Source of the DNA: Streptomyces sp. NBC_01142
Lineage (GTDB): Bacteria; Actinomycetota; Actinomycetes; Streptomycetales; Streptomycetaceae
Reading direction: 5' to 3'
DNA length: 64,000 nucleotides
Assembly (NCBI RefSeq): GCF_026341125.1
Contig: NZ_JAPEOR010000002.1
Location: 1,612,001 to 1,676,000 of the forward strand
In this document: one piece after another, positions 1 to 8,830 of the stretch
Position numbering within the stretch: the first letter of the stretch is position 1
How the letters are laid out: each line of letters starts with the position of its first letter
Notes under the pieces: model-generated
What the model was told of the DNA's origin: nothing
Databases searched by the model: none
Seen by the model: only the letters and a program-made list of their open reading frames with translations
Position numbers and translations under genes: made by a program

Positions 1-3000
1 TTCTTGGCGGTCTTGCGCGCCGCCTTCTTGGCCGGAGCGGCGGCCTCGGTCTCGGCCTCGGCTTGCGCCGGGGCCTGATCGGGCTCGGGCTCCGTGGTCC
101 CGACCACGACGACCGCGGCATCCTCGGCGCCCGAGGGCGAGCCCGCGGGGGCGGTGACCTTGCGCGTCACCCGGCGGCGCGCACGCGGCGGAGCCGCGAC
201 GGGCGCCTCCTCGGCGGCGGGGGCCGGGGCGGCCTCCTTGGCCTGGGGCTCGGGCTCGGGCTCAGCCGCGGGCTCGGGCACCGTGGTCTCCACGACCGTG
301 GGCGTCGACGTGGCCGGCGGGCCGGCCGGGGCCGTCGCCTTACGGGTGGCCCGGCGGCGGGTACGGCCGGTCGGGGCCGCCTCCTCCGCGGGAGCCTCCG
401 GCTCGGCGACCGGGGTCGGAGCCGGGGCGGCCTCCTCGGCCTCGGGCTCGGCCTTGACCGCGGGCTCCGCCTTGGCCTCGGCAGCCTTCGGCGCACCGGC
501 CGGGGCCGTCGCCTTACGGGTCGCGCGACGGCGTCCACGACCGCGCGTCGCGGCCGCCTCCGCCTCCGCGGCGCTGCTGTACAGGTCCTCGTCCGGGACG
601 AACTCGGGCTCGGCCAGCGCCACCGGGGCAGCCACCTCCGCGGCGACCTCCGCCTCGGTCTCGGTCTCGGTCTCGGTCTCGACCGTCTCCAGCGCCTCGA
701 CGTGCTCGTGCGCACCGCCGCGGCCGCGCTTCTTGGAACGCTTGCCGCCGCCCCCGCCACCGGCGGCGGTCGGCTGCTCCATGTGGACAATGACGCCACG
801 GCCGTTGCAGTGGACGCAGGTCTCGGAGAAGGACTCCAGCAGACCCTGGCCCACGCGCTTGCGGGTCATCTGGACCAGGCCGAGCGAGGTGACCTCGGCG
901 ACCTGGTGCTTCGTCCGGTCCCGGCCAAGGCACTCGAGCAGACGCCGCATGACCAGGTCCCGGTTGGACTCCAGCACCATGTCGATGAAGTCGACGACGA
1001 CGATGCCGCCCAGGTCGCGCAGCCGCAGCTGACGCACGATCTCCTCGGCCGCCTCCAGGTTGTTCCTGGTGACGGTCTCCTCGAGGTTGCCGCCCTGACC
1101 GGTGAACTTGCCGGTGTTGACGTCGACCACGACCATGGCCTCGGTCTTGTCGATCACCAGCGAACCGCCGCTCGGCAGCCAGACCTTGCGGTCCAGCGCC
1201 TTCATCAGCTGCTCGTCGATCCGGTAGGTCGCGAAGACGTCGACCTCGGACGTCCACTTGGACAGCCGGTCGGTCAGGTCGGGGGCGACATGGTTGACGT
1301 ATCCGTGGATCGTCTCCCACGCCTCGTCACCGCTGACGATGACCTTCGAGAAGTCCTCGTTGAAGATGTCCCGGACGACCCGGACGGTCATGTCCGGCTC
1401 GCCGTAGAGCAGCGTGGGGGCATTGGAGCTGCCGCCGCTCTTCGCCTTCTTCTGGATGTCCTCCCACTGCGCCTGCAGACGCTCGACGTCGCGGCGCAGC
1501 TCGTCCTCGCTCGCGCCCTCCGCGGCGGTACGCACGATGACGCCCGCGTCCTCGGGAACGATCTTCTTGAGGATGGTCTTCAGCCGCGCGCGCTCGGTGT
1601 CGGGCAGCTTGCGGCTGATACCGGTCATCGAGCCCTCGGGCACGTAGACGAGGTAGCGGCCGGGCAGCGAGACCTGGCTGGTGAGGCGGGCGCCCTTGTG
1701 GCCGATCGGGTCCTTGGTCACCTGGACGAGGACCGACTGGCCGGACTTGAGGGCGACTTCGATACGGCGCGGGCCGTTGGCCATGCCCAGCGCCTCGAAG
1801 TTCACCTCGCCGGCGTACAGGACGGCGTTGCGTCCCTTGCCGATGTCGACGAAGGCGGCCTCCATGGACGGCAGTACGTTCTGCACCTTGCCCAGGTAGA
1901 CATTGCCGACGTACGAAGTGGCCTGCTCCTTGTTGACGTAGTGCTCGACGAGCACGTTGTCCTCGAGGACGCCGATCTGGGTGCGGTCGCCGTTCTGACG
2001 GACGACCATGACGCGCTCGACGGCCTCGCGGCGCGCCAGGAACTCGGCCTCGGTGATGATCGGGACCCTGCGGCGGCCCTGCTCGCGGCCCTCGCGGCGG
2101 CGCTGCTTCTTCGCCTCCAGACGGGTCGAGCCCTTGATGGACTGCACCTCGTCGGACGGCTCGTCACTCTTGGCACGCGGGGCGCGCGGCTCACGGACCT
2201 TGACGACCGTACGCTCCGGGTCACTGGTACCCGACTCGTCCTCGCCGCCCGCGTCACCGCTGCGACGACGACGACGGCGACGGCGACGGCTGCTGCTCGT
2301 GCCGGCGGCCGAGGGGGTCTCGGCGTCGCCCTCTTCGTCCTCGTCCTCGTCCTCGATGTCCTCGGCGGCAGCCTCGTCCGACTGCTCCTCCGACTCCGCG
2401 GACTCGTCCGCGTCGGCGGACTCGCCACGGCGACGGCGGCGGCCACCACGGCGGCGGCGCCGCGACGGGCGGTCCTCGTACTCGTCCGACTCCTCGCCGG
2501 CCTGCTCGGGCTCGGTCTCCGCCGCGGGCTCGGTCTCCTCGTCCGCGGGCGCCGGGGCCTCGACGGGCTCGGCGGGCTCACCACGGCGACGGCGACGGCG
2601 ACGTCCGGCGGGCTCGGCGGGCGCGGCAGGCGCGGCGGTCTCGGCGACCGGCTCGACGACGTCCTCGTCCTCCTCCGGCTCCTCCACGGCAGCGGCGGCG
2701 GCCGCGGCGGCCGTCTCCGGGGTCTGGAACATCGGCTCGGTGAAGACCGGGGCCTGGAACACGGCCACGGCGGGCCGCGTGGCGCGCCGGCCGCGGGCGG
2801 GGGCCTCGCTCTTCTCGGCCTTCTCGGCGCTCTTCTCGGCCTTCTCGCTCTTCGCCGCCGCCTTCTCCGGCCGGGCGGTGAACTCGGGCGAGACGGCACG
2901 GCGGCGGGTACGGCCCCGCGTCGCCGCCCTCTCGGCGGCCGCGACCTCGGCCTCGTCCGCGGTGATCTGTGCGACCGCGTCCGACGGCAGGCTCTCGCCC

Positions 3001-3863
3001 GCCCCGGCGACGGAGCCGTTCTCGTCGGCGTCGGCGGCCTCGGCGGCCTGCGGAGCACCGGCGGGCGCGGTGGCCTTACGGGTGGCACGGCGGCGGGTAC
3101 GGCCCGCCGGGGCCGTCTCCTCCGCGGGCTCAGCGGGCACAGCGGGCTCAGTGGCCTGTACGGGCTCGGCGGCCTCGACAGCCTCCACGGCCTGCGGCGC
3201 ACCGGCAGGCGCGGTCGCCTTACGCGTGGCACGGCGACGCGTACGCGGCGCGGGGGCCTCGGTGGAGGCAGCGGTCTCGTCCTCGGTGGAGGCAGCGGCA
3301 ACAGCTTCGGCGGGCGCTGCCTCGGCGACCGGCTCGGGCGCGGCCACCTGGCGGGTGGCACGGCGACGGGCACGCGGCGCCGCCACCTCGGCCTCGGGCT
3401 CGGACGGCTCGGCAGTCCCAGCGGCCTCGCCGGCCTCTACGGCCTGCGGCTCACCGGTGGGCGCGGTCGCCTTACGGGTGGCACGGCGACGCGTACGCGG
3501 CGCGGGGGCCTCCTCGGCGGCGGGCTCAGCTGTCTGCACGGGCTCGGCGGCCTCGACAGCCTCCACGGCCTGCGGAGCACCCGCGGGCGCGGTCGCCTTA
3601 CGCGTGGCACGGCGACGCGTACGCGGCGCGGCGGCCTCCTGCCCGGCGTCTTCCGCAGCGGCCTGAGCGGCGGTCTCGGTGACGCCTGTGACATCGGTGC
3701 CGGCGGTGGTGTCCGCGGCGTCCGTGCCCTTGGTGCCCGCGGCCGCGCTCGGCGGTCCTGCGGGACGCGACGCGGCGCGGCGCCTGCGGCGCGGCGGCAG
3801 CGTGTCGCTGGGGGAGTTGTTCTCGGTGTCTCCGGCGGTGCCGGATTCGTTCGACTCGAGCAT
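1..3863 (-). CDS. rne: Ribonuclease E/G (RNase ES type), C-terminus beyond window
   Basis: Endoribonuclease for rRNA maturation and mRNA decay. The start is the ATG at 3861-3863, reading MLESNESGTAGD; the frame stays open to base 1, so at least 1287 residues are seen and the C-terminus is missing. Residues 1 to about 600 form an Ala/Glu/Arg-rich arm with repeats of the type RRRATRKATAPAGAP. The catalytic core (about 600-1030) has an S1-like stretch (YLGKVQNVLPSMEAAFVDIG), the metal-binding VVDVNTGKFTG and VVDFIDM segments near residues 916-950, and a Zn-link CVHCNGRG near 1014. A second arm after the core carries the same Arg-rich repeat. Two-arm RNase ES in Streptomyces is known to replace E. 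coli RNase E and to contact PNPase. The symbol rng is also used. Confidence 0.95.
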   Translation of the reverse strand, partial: MLESNESGTAGDTENNSPSDTLPPRRRRRAASRPAGPPSAAAGTKGTDAADTTAGTDVTGVTETAAQAAAEDAGQEAAAPRTRRRATRKATAPAGAPQAVEAVEAAEPVQTAEPAAEEAPAPRTRRRATRKATAPTGEPQAVEAGEAAGTAEPSEPEAEVAAPRARRRATRQVAAPEPVAEAAPAEAVAAASTEDETAASTEAPAPRTRRRATRKATAPAGAPQAVEAVEAAEPVQATEPAVPAEPAEETAPAGRTRRRATRKATAPAGAPQAAEAADADENGSVAGAGESLPSDAVAQITADEAEVAAAERAATRGRTRRRAVSPEFTARPEKAAAKSEKAEKSAEKAEKSEAPARGRRATRPAVAVFQAPVFTEPMFQTPETAAAAAAAAVEEPEEDEDVVEPVAETAAPAAPAEPAGRRRRRRRGEPAEPVEAPAPADEETEPAAETEPEQAGEESDEYEDRPSRRRRRGGRRRRRGESADADESAESEEQSDEAAAEDIEDEDEDEEGDAETPSAAGTSSSRRRRRRRRRSGDAGGEDESGTSDPERTVVKVREPRAPRAKSDEPSDEVQSIKGSTRLEAKKQRRREGREQGRRRVPIITEAEFLARREAVERVMVVRQNGDRTQIGVLEDNVLVEHYVNKEQATSYVGNVYLGKVQNVLPSMEAAFVDIGKGRNAVLYAGEVNFEALGMANGPRRIEVALKSGQSVLVQVTKDPIGHKGARLTSQVSLPGRYLVYVPEGSMTGISRKLPDTERARLKTILKKIVPEDAGVIVRTAAEGASEDELRRDVERLQAQWEDIQKKAKSGGSSNAPTLLYGEPDMTVRVVRDIFNEDFSKVIVSGDEAWETIHGYVNHVAPDLTDRLSKWTSEVDVFATYRIDEQLMKALDRKVWLPSGGSLVIDKTEAMVVVDVNTGKFTGQGGNLEETVTRNNLEAAEEIVRQLRLRDLGGIVVVDFIDMVLESNRDLVMRRLLECLGRDRTKHQVAEVTSLGLVQMTRKRVGQGLLESFSETCVHCNGRGVIVHMEQPTAAGGGGGGKRSKKRGRGGAHEHVEALETVETETETETEAEVAAEVAAPVALAEPEFVPDEDLYSSAAEAEAAATRGRGRRRATRKATAPAGAPKAAEAKAEPAVKAEPEAEEAAPAPTPVAEPEAPAEEAAPTGRTRRRATRKATAPAGPPATSTPTVVETTVPEPAAEPEPEPQAKEAAPAPAAEEAPVAAPPRARRRVTRKVTAPAGSPSGAEDAAVVVVGTTEPEPDQAPAQAEAETEAAAPAKKAARKTAK

Positions 3864-3993
3864 GCGGGCGGTTCTCCCGTCACGCTCCCGGGCGCCACGC
3901 CTGATTCCGGTCCGGCGCGGCCCGCGTGATGTACGCGGTGCCGCCGTCCGGGGCGCGGGCGCCGCACGGGAGCTGATGTATGGCTCGCCGGTT

Positions 3994-4014
3994 CCGTACG
4001 CAATGCACGTACGG
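3994..4014. repeat. Inverted repeat upstream of rne
   Basis: CCGTACG (3994-4000) and CGTACGG (4008-4014) are perfect inverted arms around a 7-nt spacer, about 130 bp upstream of the rne ATG in the 230-bp gap after the TIGR03936 gene. It could be a 5'-UTR hairpin on the rne mRNA (RNase E genes often autoregulate through their leader), an operator, or a weak terminator for the upstream gene. The sequence does not decide which. Confidence 0.4.
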
Positions 4015-4093
4015 CCTGGCGAAAGTCTCCTGGTCTTGCGCGGCCCGACCCAGGTGGCTCCCGAGTGCCAGGGCTGCGCTACAACGACCGTCC

Positions 4094-4915
4094 TTACGCG
4101 GCGGGACCTTCCGGCGCCGTCGCTGAAGCGGTCTCGGCGGCCGTGGATGGGGCGGCCAGGACTGCCTCGCGGTCGGGCGCGAGCGGGTCGGTCACCGTGC
4201 CGGACTCCTCGTCGAAGAGCCCCTGCGCCAGCCTGGTCACCGCTGCGGGGACCGGCGGCGCCAGGTCGGCCACAGCTCGGAGACCGGACAGGACGTCGTC
4301 GGGTCGTACGGCAGGTGTCACGTGCCGAACAACCAGCCGCAGTATCGCACAGGGCCCGACCCCGGGCCTATCAGCCGGGGGACGGAGCGCCTGCAGCTCG
4401 GCCACGGCATCCCGTGCGTCGAAGGTCCGCAAGCCGTTCTTCGTCTTCCGCTCGACCTCGACGGTCTCGGCGGCGAGGAAGGCGGCCACGGCACGCTCGG
4501 CGTCCTCGACCTCGGTGCCGTCGAGCCGCAGCTCCCACACGGAGGCGGTGAGCCGGTCGGCGAGACCCGAGATCCGGGCCTCGACGGCGTCGGTGATGTC
4601 GAGCCCGCCCGGCAGCGACTCGTCGAGCAGCTCGCGCAGCTTGTCGGGGTCGCGGTACTCGGTGAGGGCGATCTCCAGATACTCGGCCTCGCTGCCCGTG
4701 CCGGTGGGTGCGGCATTGGCGTACGACACCTTGGGGTGCGGGGTAAAGCCTGCCGAGTACGCCATGGGCACCTCGGCACGCCGCAGCGCCCGCTCGAAGG
4801 CACGCTGGAAGTCGCGGTGACTGGTGAACCGGAGGCGGCCGCGCTTGGTGTAGCGCAGTCGGATGCGCTGCACTGCGGGTGCGGGCGGCGGGCCTTCGGG
4901 CTGTCGCTTGCCCAG
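4094..4915 (-). CDS. TIGR03936-family radical SAM-linked protein (DUF2344)
   Basis: The protein contains the family signature RLRYTKRGRLRFTSHRD followed by AYSAGFTPHPKVSYANA. The family is found next to, or fused to, TIGR03960 radical SAM proteins; its reaction is not established. Start choice is unusual. A CTG at 4913-4915 (reading LGKRQPEG) sits behind a good GAGGAG ribosome site, whereas the first GTG in frame (4871-4873, VQRIRLRY) is 14 codons later with no clear site. The frame is also open far upstream without a plausible start. I give the CTG start (273 aa); the C-terminal half is acidic and poorly conserved. It lies 85 bp downstream of the repeat membrane protein and reads toward rne. 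Confidence 0.85.
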   Translation of the reverse strand: MGKRQPEGPPPAPAVQRIRLRYTKRGRLRFTSHRDFQRAFERALRRAEVPMAYSAGFTPHPKVSYANAAPTGTGSEAEYLEIALTEYRDPDKLRELLDESLPGGLDITDAVEARISGLADRLTASVWELRLDGTEVEDAERAVAAFLAAETVEVERKTKNGLRTFDARDAVAELQALRPPADRPGVGPCAILRLVVRHVTPAVRPDDVLSGLRAVADLAPPVPAAVTRLAQGLFDEESGTVTDPLAPDREAVLAAPSTAAETASATAPEGPAA

Positions 4916-5000
4916 TGGTTCTTCTCCTCGGTGCGGGGCGGGCGCTGGTGGCGCGCCGCCCTCGGTTCCTGCGGGGTGTTCCCTGGGGGCCCGCCCCGGC

Positions 5001-6233
5001 TCACCCCCGCTTGTGCAGGGAGATCTCGGGTTCGGCCGCCACTGCGGGAACGGTCGTTGTACTACCCAGAGTACGCGCCCGAGGCACTGCCGGTTCCACG
5101 GGCCGTGGCTCCCGGGGCCCACCGACCAGCGCCCGCCAGGCGTCTTGCCGTGCCTGCCGCACCGTCTCGCCGGCCGACCGGAGCGCCGCCCGGGCCGCCC
5201 GCCCGGTCTCGACCGCGGCCTTCCTGGCCGGACGCCAGACCCCGTCACGCACAAAGTGCCCGACGGGGGTGCAGACGCCCTGGTAGAACCAGCGCACGGG
5301 CCGGCCGACCAGGTTCCGGCCGAGCCACTTCAGGGCCCGGCCGACCGCGCGCGAGATGTACCCGGCGATGCGCCAGGCGACACCGGCCGCCGCGGCGATC
5401 TCGCGGCCGACCGGGGCGAGGACATGGCGGTACACCCAGACGACGGGCGTGACGAGCAGCGTCATGACCAGCCAGGCGGCCGCCGCCCACACACCGCGGC
5501 AGACGGCGGCGATGCCGTGCCCGACGGCGCTCAGCAGCCAGGCGAGCCCGTGGCCGAGCGGAGTGAGCAACTGCCGGTAGATCCACACCACCGGCACCAC
5601 GAGCCCGTACGTCACCACCGGCACGACCACGTACTGCCACAGCGCCACCCACGGCCACACGAACAGCGCCTTGCCCAGCCACGCCAGCACCGCCGCGATC
5701 CCGTGCCCGGCCGGGGTGAGCAGCCGGCGGTAGATCCAGCTCACGGGCGCGACCAGCAGGTTCCGGGCGAGCCAGGCGAGCCCGTGGCCGAGCGGAGTGA
5801 GCAACTGCCGGTAGATCCACACCACCGGCACCACGAGCCCGTACGTCACCACCGGCACGACCACGTACTGCCACAGCGCCACCCACGGCCACACGAACAG
5901 CGCCTTGCCGATGAAGACGGCCAGCCAGGTCACGGCGAGTGCGAGCGGGGTGAGCACCTTCTCGAAGAGCCAGACCAGCGGGGTCACGACGAGGACCCGG
6001 CCGAGCCATCCCAGTGCCCGGCCCAGCGGCCGCAGCAGCGCCCGGTGGACCGCACGGGCGCAGACGACGAGAAGGTCCCAGATCATCCGTACGGGAAGGA
6101 CCACGAGCAGCACCACGATCCGCACCGGAATACGGATGACCGTGGTCAGACAGCCCTCGCCCGGTTCGTAGTGCGCGGGTGCCTGGTGCTTCCCGCGGGC
6201 CTGAGGCGACTTCTCGAACTCCATGTCAGACAT
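5001..6233 (-). CDS. Membrane protein with large internal duplication
   Basis: 410 aa, unrecognised family. After a soluble N-terminus (MSDMEFEKSPQARGKHQ) come many hydrophobic, Trp-rich segments built from two repeating modules: VVWIYRQLLTPLGHGLAWL and WPWVALWQYVVVPVVTYGL. The second kind occurs twice within a 140-bp DNA repeat, and weaker copies (VSWIYRRLLTPAGHGI, VVWVYRHVLAPVGREI, VRWFYQGVCTPVGHFV) continue to about residue 330. The C-terminal 80 residues are Arg/Ala-rich and probably cytoplasmic. The ATG at 6231-6233 lies 6 bp after the stop of the GNAT gene, so the two are probably cotranscribed. The regular WIYRxLLTPxGHG pattern suggests a series of re-entrant or transmembrane hairpins. 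No function can be assigned. Confidence 0.8.
   Translation of the reverse strand: MSDMEFEKSPQARGKHQAPAHYEPGEGCLTTVIRIPVRIVVLLVVLPVRMIWDLLVVCARAVHRALLRPLGRALGWLGRVLVVTPLVWLFEKVLTPLALAVTWLAVFIGKALFVWPWVALWQYVVVPVVTYGLVVPVVWIYRQLLTPLGHGLAWLARNLLVAPVSWIYRRLLTPAGHGIAAVLAWLGKALFVWPWVALWQYVVVPVVTYGLVVPVVWIYRQLLTPLGHGLAWLLSAVGHGIAAVCRGVWAAAAWLVMTLLVTPVVWVYRHVLAPVGREIAAAAGVAWRIAGYISRAVGRALKWLGRNLVGRPVRWFYQGVCTPVGHFVRDGVWRPARKAAVETGRAARAALRSAGETVRQARQDAWRALVGGPREPRPVEPAVPRARTLGSTTTVPAVAAEPEISLHKRG
5536..5675. repeat. 140-bp perfect direct repeat, copy 1
   Basis: Bases 5536-5675 are identical to 5770-5909. The offset is 234 bp, exactly 78 codons, so the reading frame of the membrane protein is kept. 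Copy 1 encodes the more C-terminal module. Confidence 0.95.
5770..5909. repeat. 140-bp perfect direct repeat, copy 2
   Basis: Identical to 5536-5675. The match ends at a G/C difference at 5910 versus 5676 and starts at a G/C difference at 5769 versus 5535. Lack of any silent change points to recent duplication or gene conversion. Confidence 0.95.
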
Positions 6234-6239
6234 GACGCG

Positions 6240-6773
6240 TCACAGGCCCGTCCGGATCCAGTACCTGCGCTTTTTGCCGCCCTCGTCCTCGAAAACGCCG
6301 CCGTTCGCCTCGATCACCCTGCGCGAGGCGGAGTTGACGGTGTCGCAGGTGACGAGGACGGATTCGATGCCGAGCCGGCGTGCGTACGGAAGGCAGTCGC
6401 GCAGCATGGCGGTGGCGTGGCCGCGCCGCCGGGCGCCGGGCCGTACGGCGTAGCCGATGTGCCCGCCCAGTTCACGGAGGAACGGGGTGAGGTGGTGGCG
6501 TATCGCGAGCCGTCCGAGAAACGCATCGCCGTCGACGTACCAGAGATTGGTGCTGGGGACCCAGCCCTCGGGGCGCGGGGTCTCCTCCAGCGTCTCGGCG
6601 TTGAGCCGCGCCACGTAGGCGGCGAAGACCTCGGGCCGGTGCCAGGTGCCGCCGAACTCCTCGGTCTCGTGGGCGAGGAGCGCGTCCCGATCCGATCCCT
6701 CGGCGGCGAACTCCTTCATCGCGTCGAGAAAGGAGGCGTGGTAGCGCGTGTCCGGCGCTGTGAGCTGCGGCAT
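6240..6773 (-). CDS. GNAT family N-acetyltransferase
   Basis: 177 aa. It has the acetyl-CoA binding pattern of GNAT enzymes: IGYAVRPGARRRGHATAML (motif A, V-x3-RRRGHA) and a late ESVLVTCDTVNSASRRVIE segment in which Asn and Ser contact the cofactor in relatives. The N-terminal part (FAAEGSDRDALLAHE) resembles COG3981 predicted acetyltransferases. The substrate is unknown. The gene follows the TIGR03960 radical SAM gene after a strong hairpin and is 6 bp upstream of the repeat membrane protein. Both may have been inserted between the two radical-SAM-linked genes. Confidence 0.88.
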   Translation of the reverse strand: MPQLTAPDTRYHASFLDAMKEFAAEGSDRDALLAHETEEFGGTWHRPEVFAAYVARLNAETLEETPRPEGWVPSTNLWYVDGDAFLGRLAIRHHLTPFLRELGGHIGYAVRPGARRRGHATAMLRDCLPYARRLGIESVLVTCDTVNSASRRVIEANGGVFEDEGGKKRRYWIRTGL

Positions 6774-6799
6774 CGCCCCATTGTGCCGGGACGCGCGAA

Positions 6800-6832
6800 G
6801 GCCCGGCCACGGGGTTCCCCCGCGGCCGGGCC
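6800..6832 (-). terminator. Strong hairpin between radical SAM and GNAT genes
   Basis: GGCCCGGCC (6800-6808) pairs with GGCCGGGCC (6824-6832). The inner bases extend the stem to about 14 pairs with one A-C mismatch and a 3-nt loop. It starts 20 bp after the radical SAM stop and has no U-run, as is common in Streptomyces. It is probably a terminator or attenuator between the two minus-strand genes. Confidence 0.6.
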
Positions 6833-6852
6833 CTGACGCCTTTGTACGAGCG

Positions 6853-8781
6853 CTACTTGACGACCGTCAGCGGCAGCAGCTTCTTGCCCGTCGGGCCGAT
6901 CTGGATGTGCGTGTCCATCTGCGGGCAGACGCCACAGTCGAAGCACGGAGTCCAGCGGCAGTCCTCGACCTCGGTCTCGTCGAGCGAGTCCTGCCAGTCC
7001 TCCCAGAGCCAGTCCTTGTCGAGACCGGAGTCCAGGTGGTCCCAGGGCAGGACCTCTTCGTACGTACGCTCACGGGTCGTGTACCAGTCGACGTCCACAC
7101 CGAACGCGGGCAGCGTCTTGTCGGCGCACGCCATCCAGCGGTCGTACGAGAAGTGCTCGCGCCAGCCGTCGAAGCGGCCGCCGTCCTCGTAGACGGCGCG
7201 GATGACGGAGCCGATACGGCGGTCACCGCGCGAGAGCAGGCCCTCGACGATGCCGGGCTTGCCGTCGTGGTAGCGGAAGCCGATGGACCGGCCGTACTTC
7301 TTGTCGCCACGGATCTTGTCGCGCAGCTTCTGAAGCCGCGCGTCGGTCTCCTCGGCGCTCAGCTGCGGGGCCCACTGGAAGGGCGTGTGCGGCTTGGGTA
7401 CGAAGCCACCGATCGACACCGTGCAGCGGATGTCGTTCTGCCCGGAGATCTTGCGGCCCTCGGCGATGACGTTGACCGCCATGTCGCCGATCTGCAGGAC
7501 GTCCTCGTCGGTCTCGGTGGGCAGCCCGCACATGAAGTACAGCTTCACCTGGCGCCAGCCATTGCCGTACGCCGTCGAGACGGTACGGATCAGGTCCTCT
7601 TCCGAGACCATCTTGTTGATGACCTTGCGCAGGCGCTCGGAGCCGCCCTCGGGGGCGAACGTCAGACCCGACCGACGGCCGTTCCTGGTCAGCTCGTTGG
7701 CCAGATCGACGTTGAAGGCGTCGACCCGGGTGGAGGGCAGGGACAGACCGACCTTGTCCTCGGTGTACCGGTCGGCCAGGCCCTTGGCGATCTCGCCGAT
7801 CTCGCTGTGGTCCGCGGAGGACAGCGAGAGCAGGCCCACCTCCTCGAAGCCGGTCGCCTTGAGACCCTTCTCGACCATGTCGCCGATACCGGTGATGCTT
7901 CGCTCCCGCACGGGGCGCGTGATCATGCCGGCCTGGCAGAAACGGCAGCCGCGGGTGCAGCCGCGGAAGATCTCGACGGACATCCGCTCATGGACGGTCT
8001 CGGCGAGGGGCACGAGGGGCTGCTTGGGGTAGGGCCACTCGTCGAGGTCCATGACGGTGTGCTTGGACACGCGCCACGGGACACCGGACTTGTTCGGGAC
8101 GACCCGGCCGATGCGTCCGTCGGGCAGGTACTCCACGTCGTAGAAGCGCGGTACGTAGACACTGCCGGTCCTCGAGAGGCGGAACAGCACCTCTTCGCGC
8201 CCGCCCGGGCGGCCCTCGGCCTTCCAGGCGCGGACGATCTCGGTGATCTCCAGGACCGCCTGCTCGCCGTCGCCGATGACCGCGCAGTCGATGAAGTCCG
8301 CGATCGGCTCGGGGTTGAAGGCGGCGTGGCCGCCCGCGAGCACGATCGGGTCGTCGACGGTCCGGTCCCGGGACTCCAGCGGGATGCCCGCGAGGTCGAG
8401 GGCGGTGAGCATGTTGGTGTAGCCGAGCTCGGTGGAGAAGGAGAGCCCGAAGACGTCGAAGGCCTTCACCGGGCGGTGCGCGTCCACGGTGAACTGCGGG
8501 ACCCTGTGCTCCCGCATCAGCTCTTCGAGGTCCGGCCAGACGCTGTACGTGCGCTCGGCCAGGACTCCTTCGCGCTCGTTCAGCACCTCGTAGAGGATCA
8601 TGACGCCCTGGTTGGGCAGTCCGACCTCGTACGCGTCGGGGTACATGAGCGCCCAGCGAACGTCGCAGGTGTCCCAGTCCTTGACGGTGGAGTTGAGCTC
8701 TCCACCGACGTACTGGATCGGCTTCTGGACGTGCGGGAGAAGCGCTTCCAGGCGTGGGAAGACCGACTCGACAGGCATCAT
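6853..8781 (-). CDS. TIGR03960-family B12-binding radical SAM protein
   Basis: 642 aa. The radical SAM cluster motif CTRGCRFC (C-x3-C-x2-C) lies near residues 273-280, followed by the GLLSLSSADHSEI and GLTFAPEGGSERLR segments typical of the family. The N-terminal half resembles a cobalamin-binding Rossmann domain (WALMYPDAYEVGLPNQGV). A Cys-rich C-terminus (CRWTPCFDCGVCPQMD) could hold a second metal centre. Its partner family TIGR03936 is encoded 2 kb downstream on the same strand. The reaction is unknown; fused forms in other bacteria suggest the pair act together on one substrate, perhaps an RNA or cofactor. Two ATG codons lie in tandem and the first is chosen. Confidence 0.93.
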   Translation of the reverse strand: MMPVESVFPRLEALLPHVQKPIQYVGGELNSTVKDWDTCDVRWALMYPDAYEVGLPNQGVMILYEVLNEREGVLAERTYSVWPDLEELMREHRVPQFTVDAHRPVKAFDVFGLSFSTELGYTNMLTALDLAGIPLESRDRTVDDPIVLAGGHAAFNPEPIADFIDCAVIGDGEQAVLEITEIVRAWKAEGRPGGREEVLFRLSRTGSVYVPRFYDVEYLPDGRIGRVVPNKSGVPWRVSKHTVMDLDEWPYPKQPLVPLAETVHERMSVEIFRGCTRGCRFCQAGMITRPVRERSITGIGDMVEKGLKATGFEEVGLLSLSSADHSEIGEIAKGLADRYTEDKVGLSLPSTRVDAFNVDLANELTRNGRRSGLTFAPEGGSERLRKVINKMVSEEDLIRTVSTAYGNGWRQVKLYFMCGLPTETDEDVLQIGDMAVNVIAEGRKISGQNDIRCTVSIGGFVPKPHTPFQWAPQLSAEETDARLQKLRDKIRGDKKYGRSIGFRYHDGKPGIVEGLLSRGDRRIGSVIRAVYEDGGRFDGWREHFSYDRWMACADKTLPAFGVDVDWYTTRERTYEEVLPWDHLDSGLDKDWLWEDWQDSLDETEVEDCRWTPCFDCGVCPQMDTHIQIGPTGKKLLPLTVVK

Positions 8782-8830
8782 GGTGTCTCTCGTGAGCGGG
8801 CAGGGGTGACCATCAAGCGTACCTTGATGC

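Noticed and set aside
63..3929. Very long plus-strand open frame opposite rne
   Set aside because: Low-complexity Arg/Gly/Leu translation produced by GC-rich third positions; the minus strand carries clear RNase E motifs.
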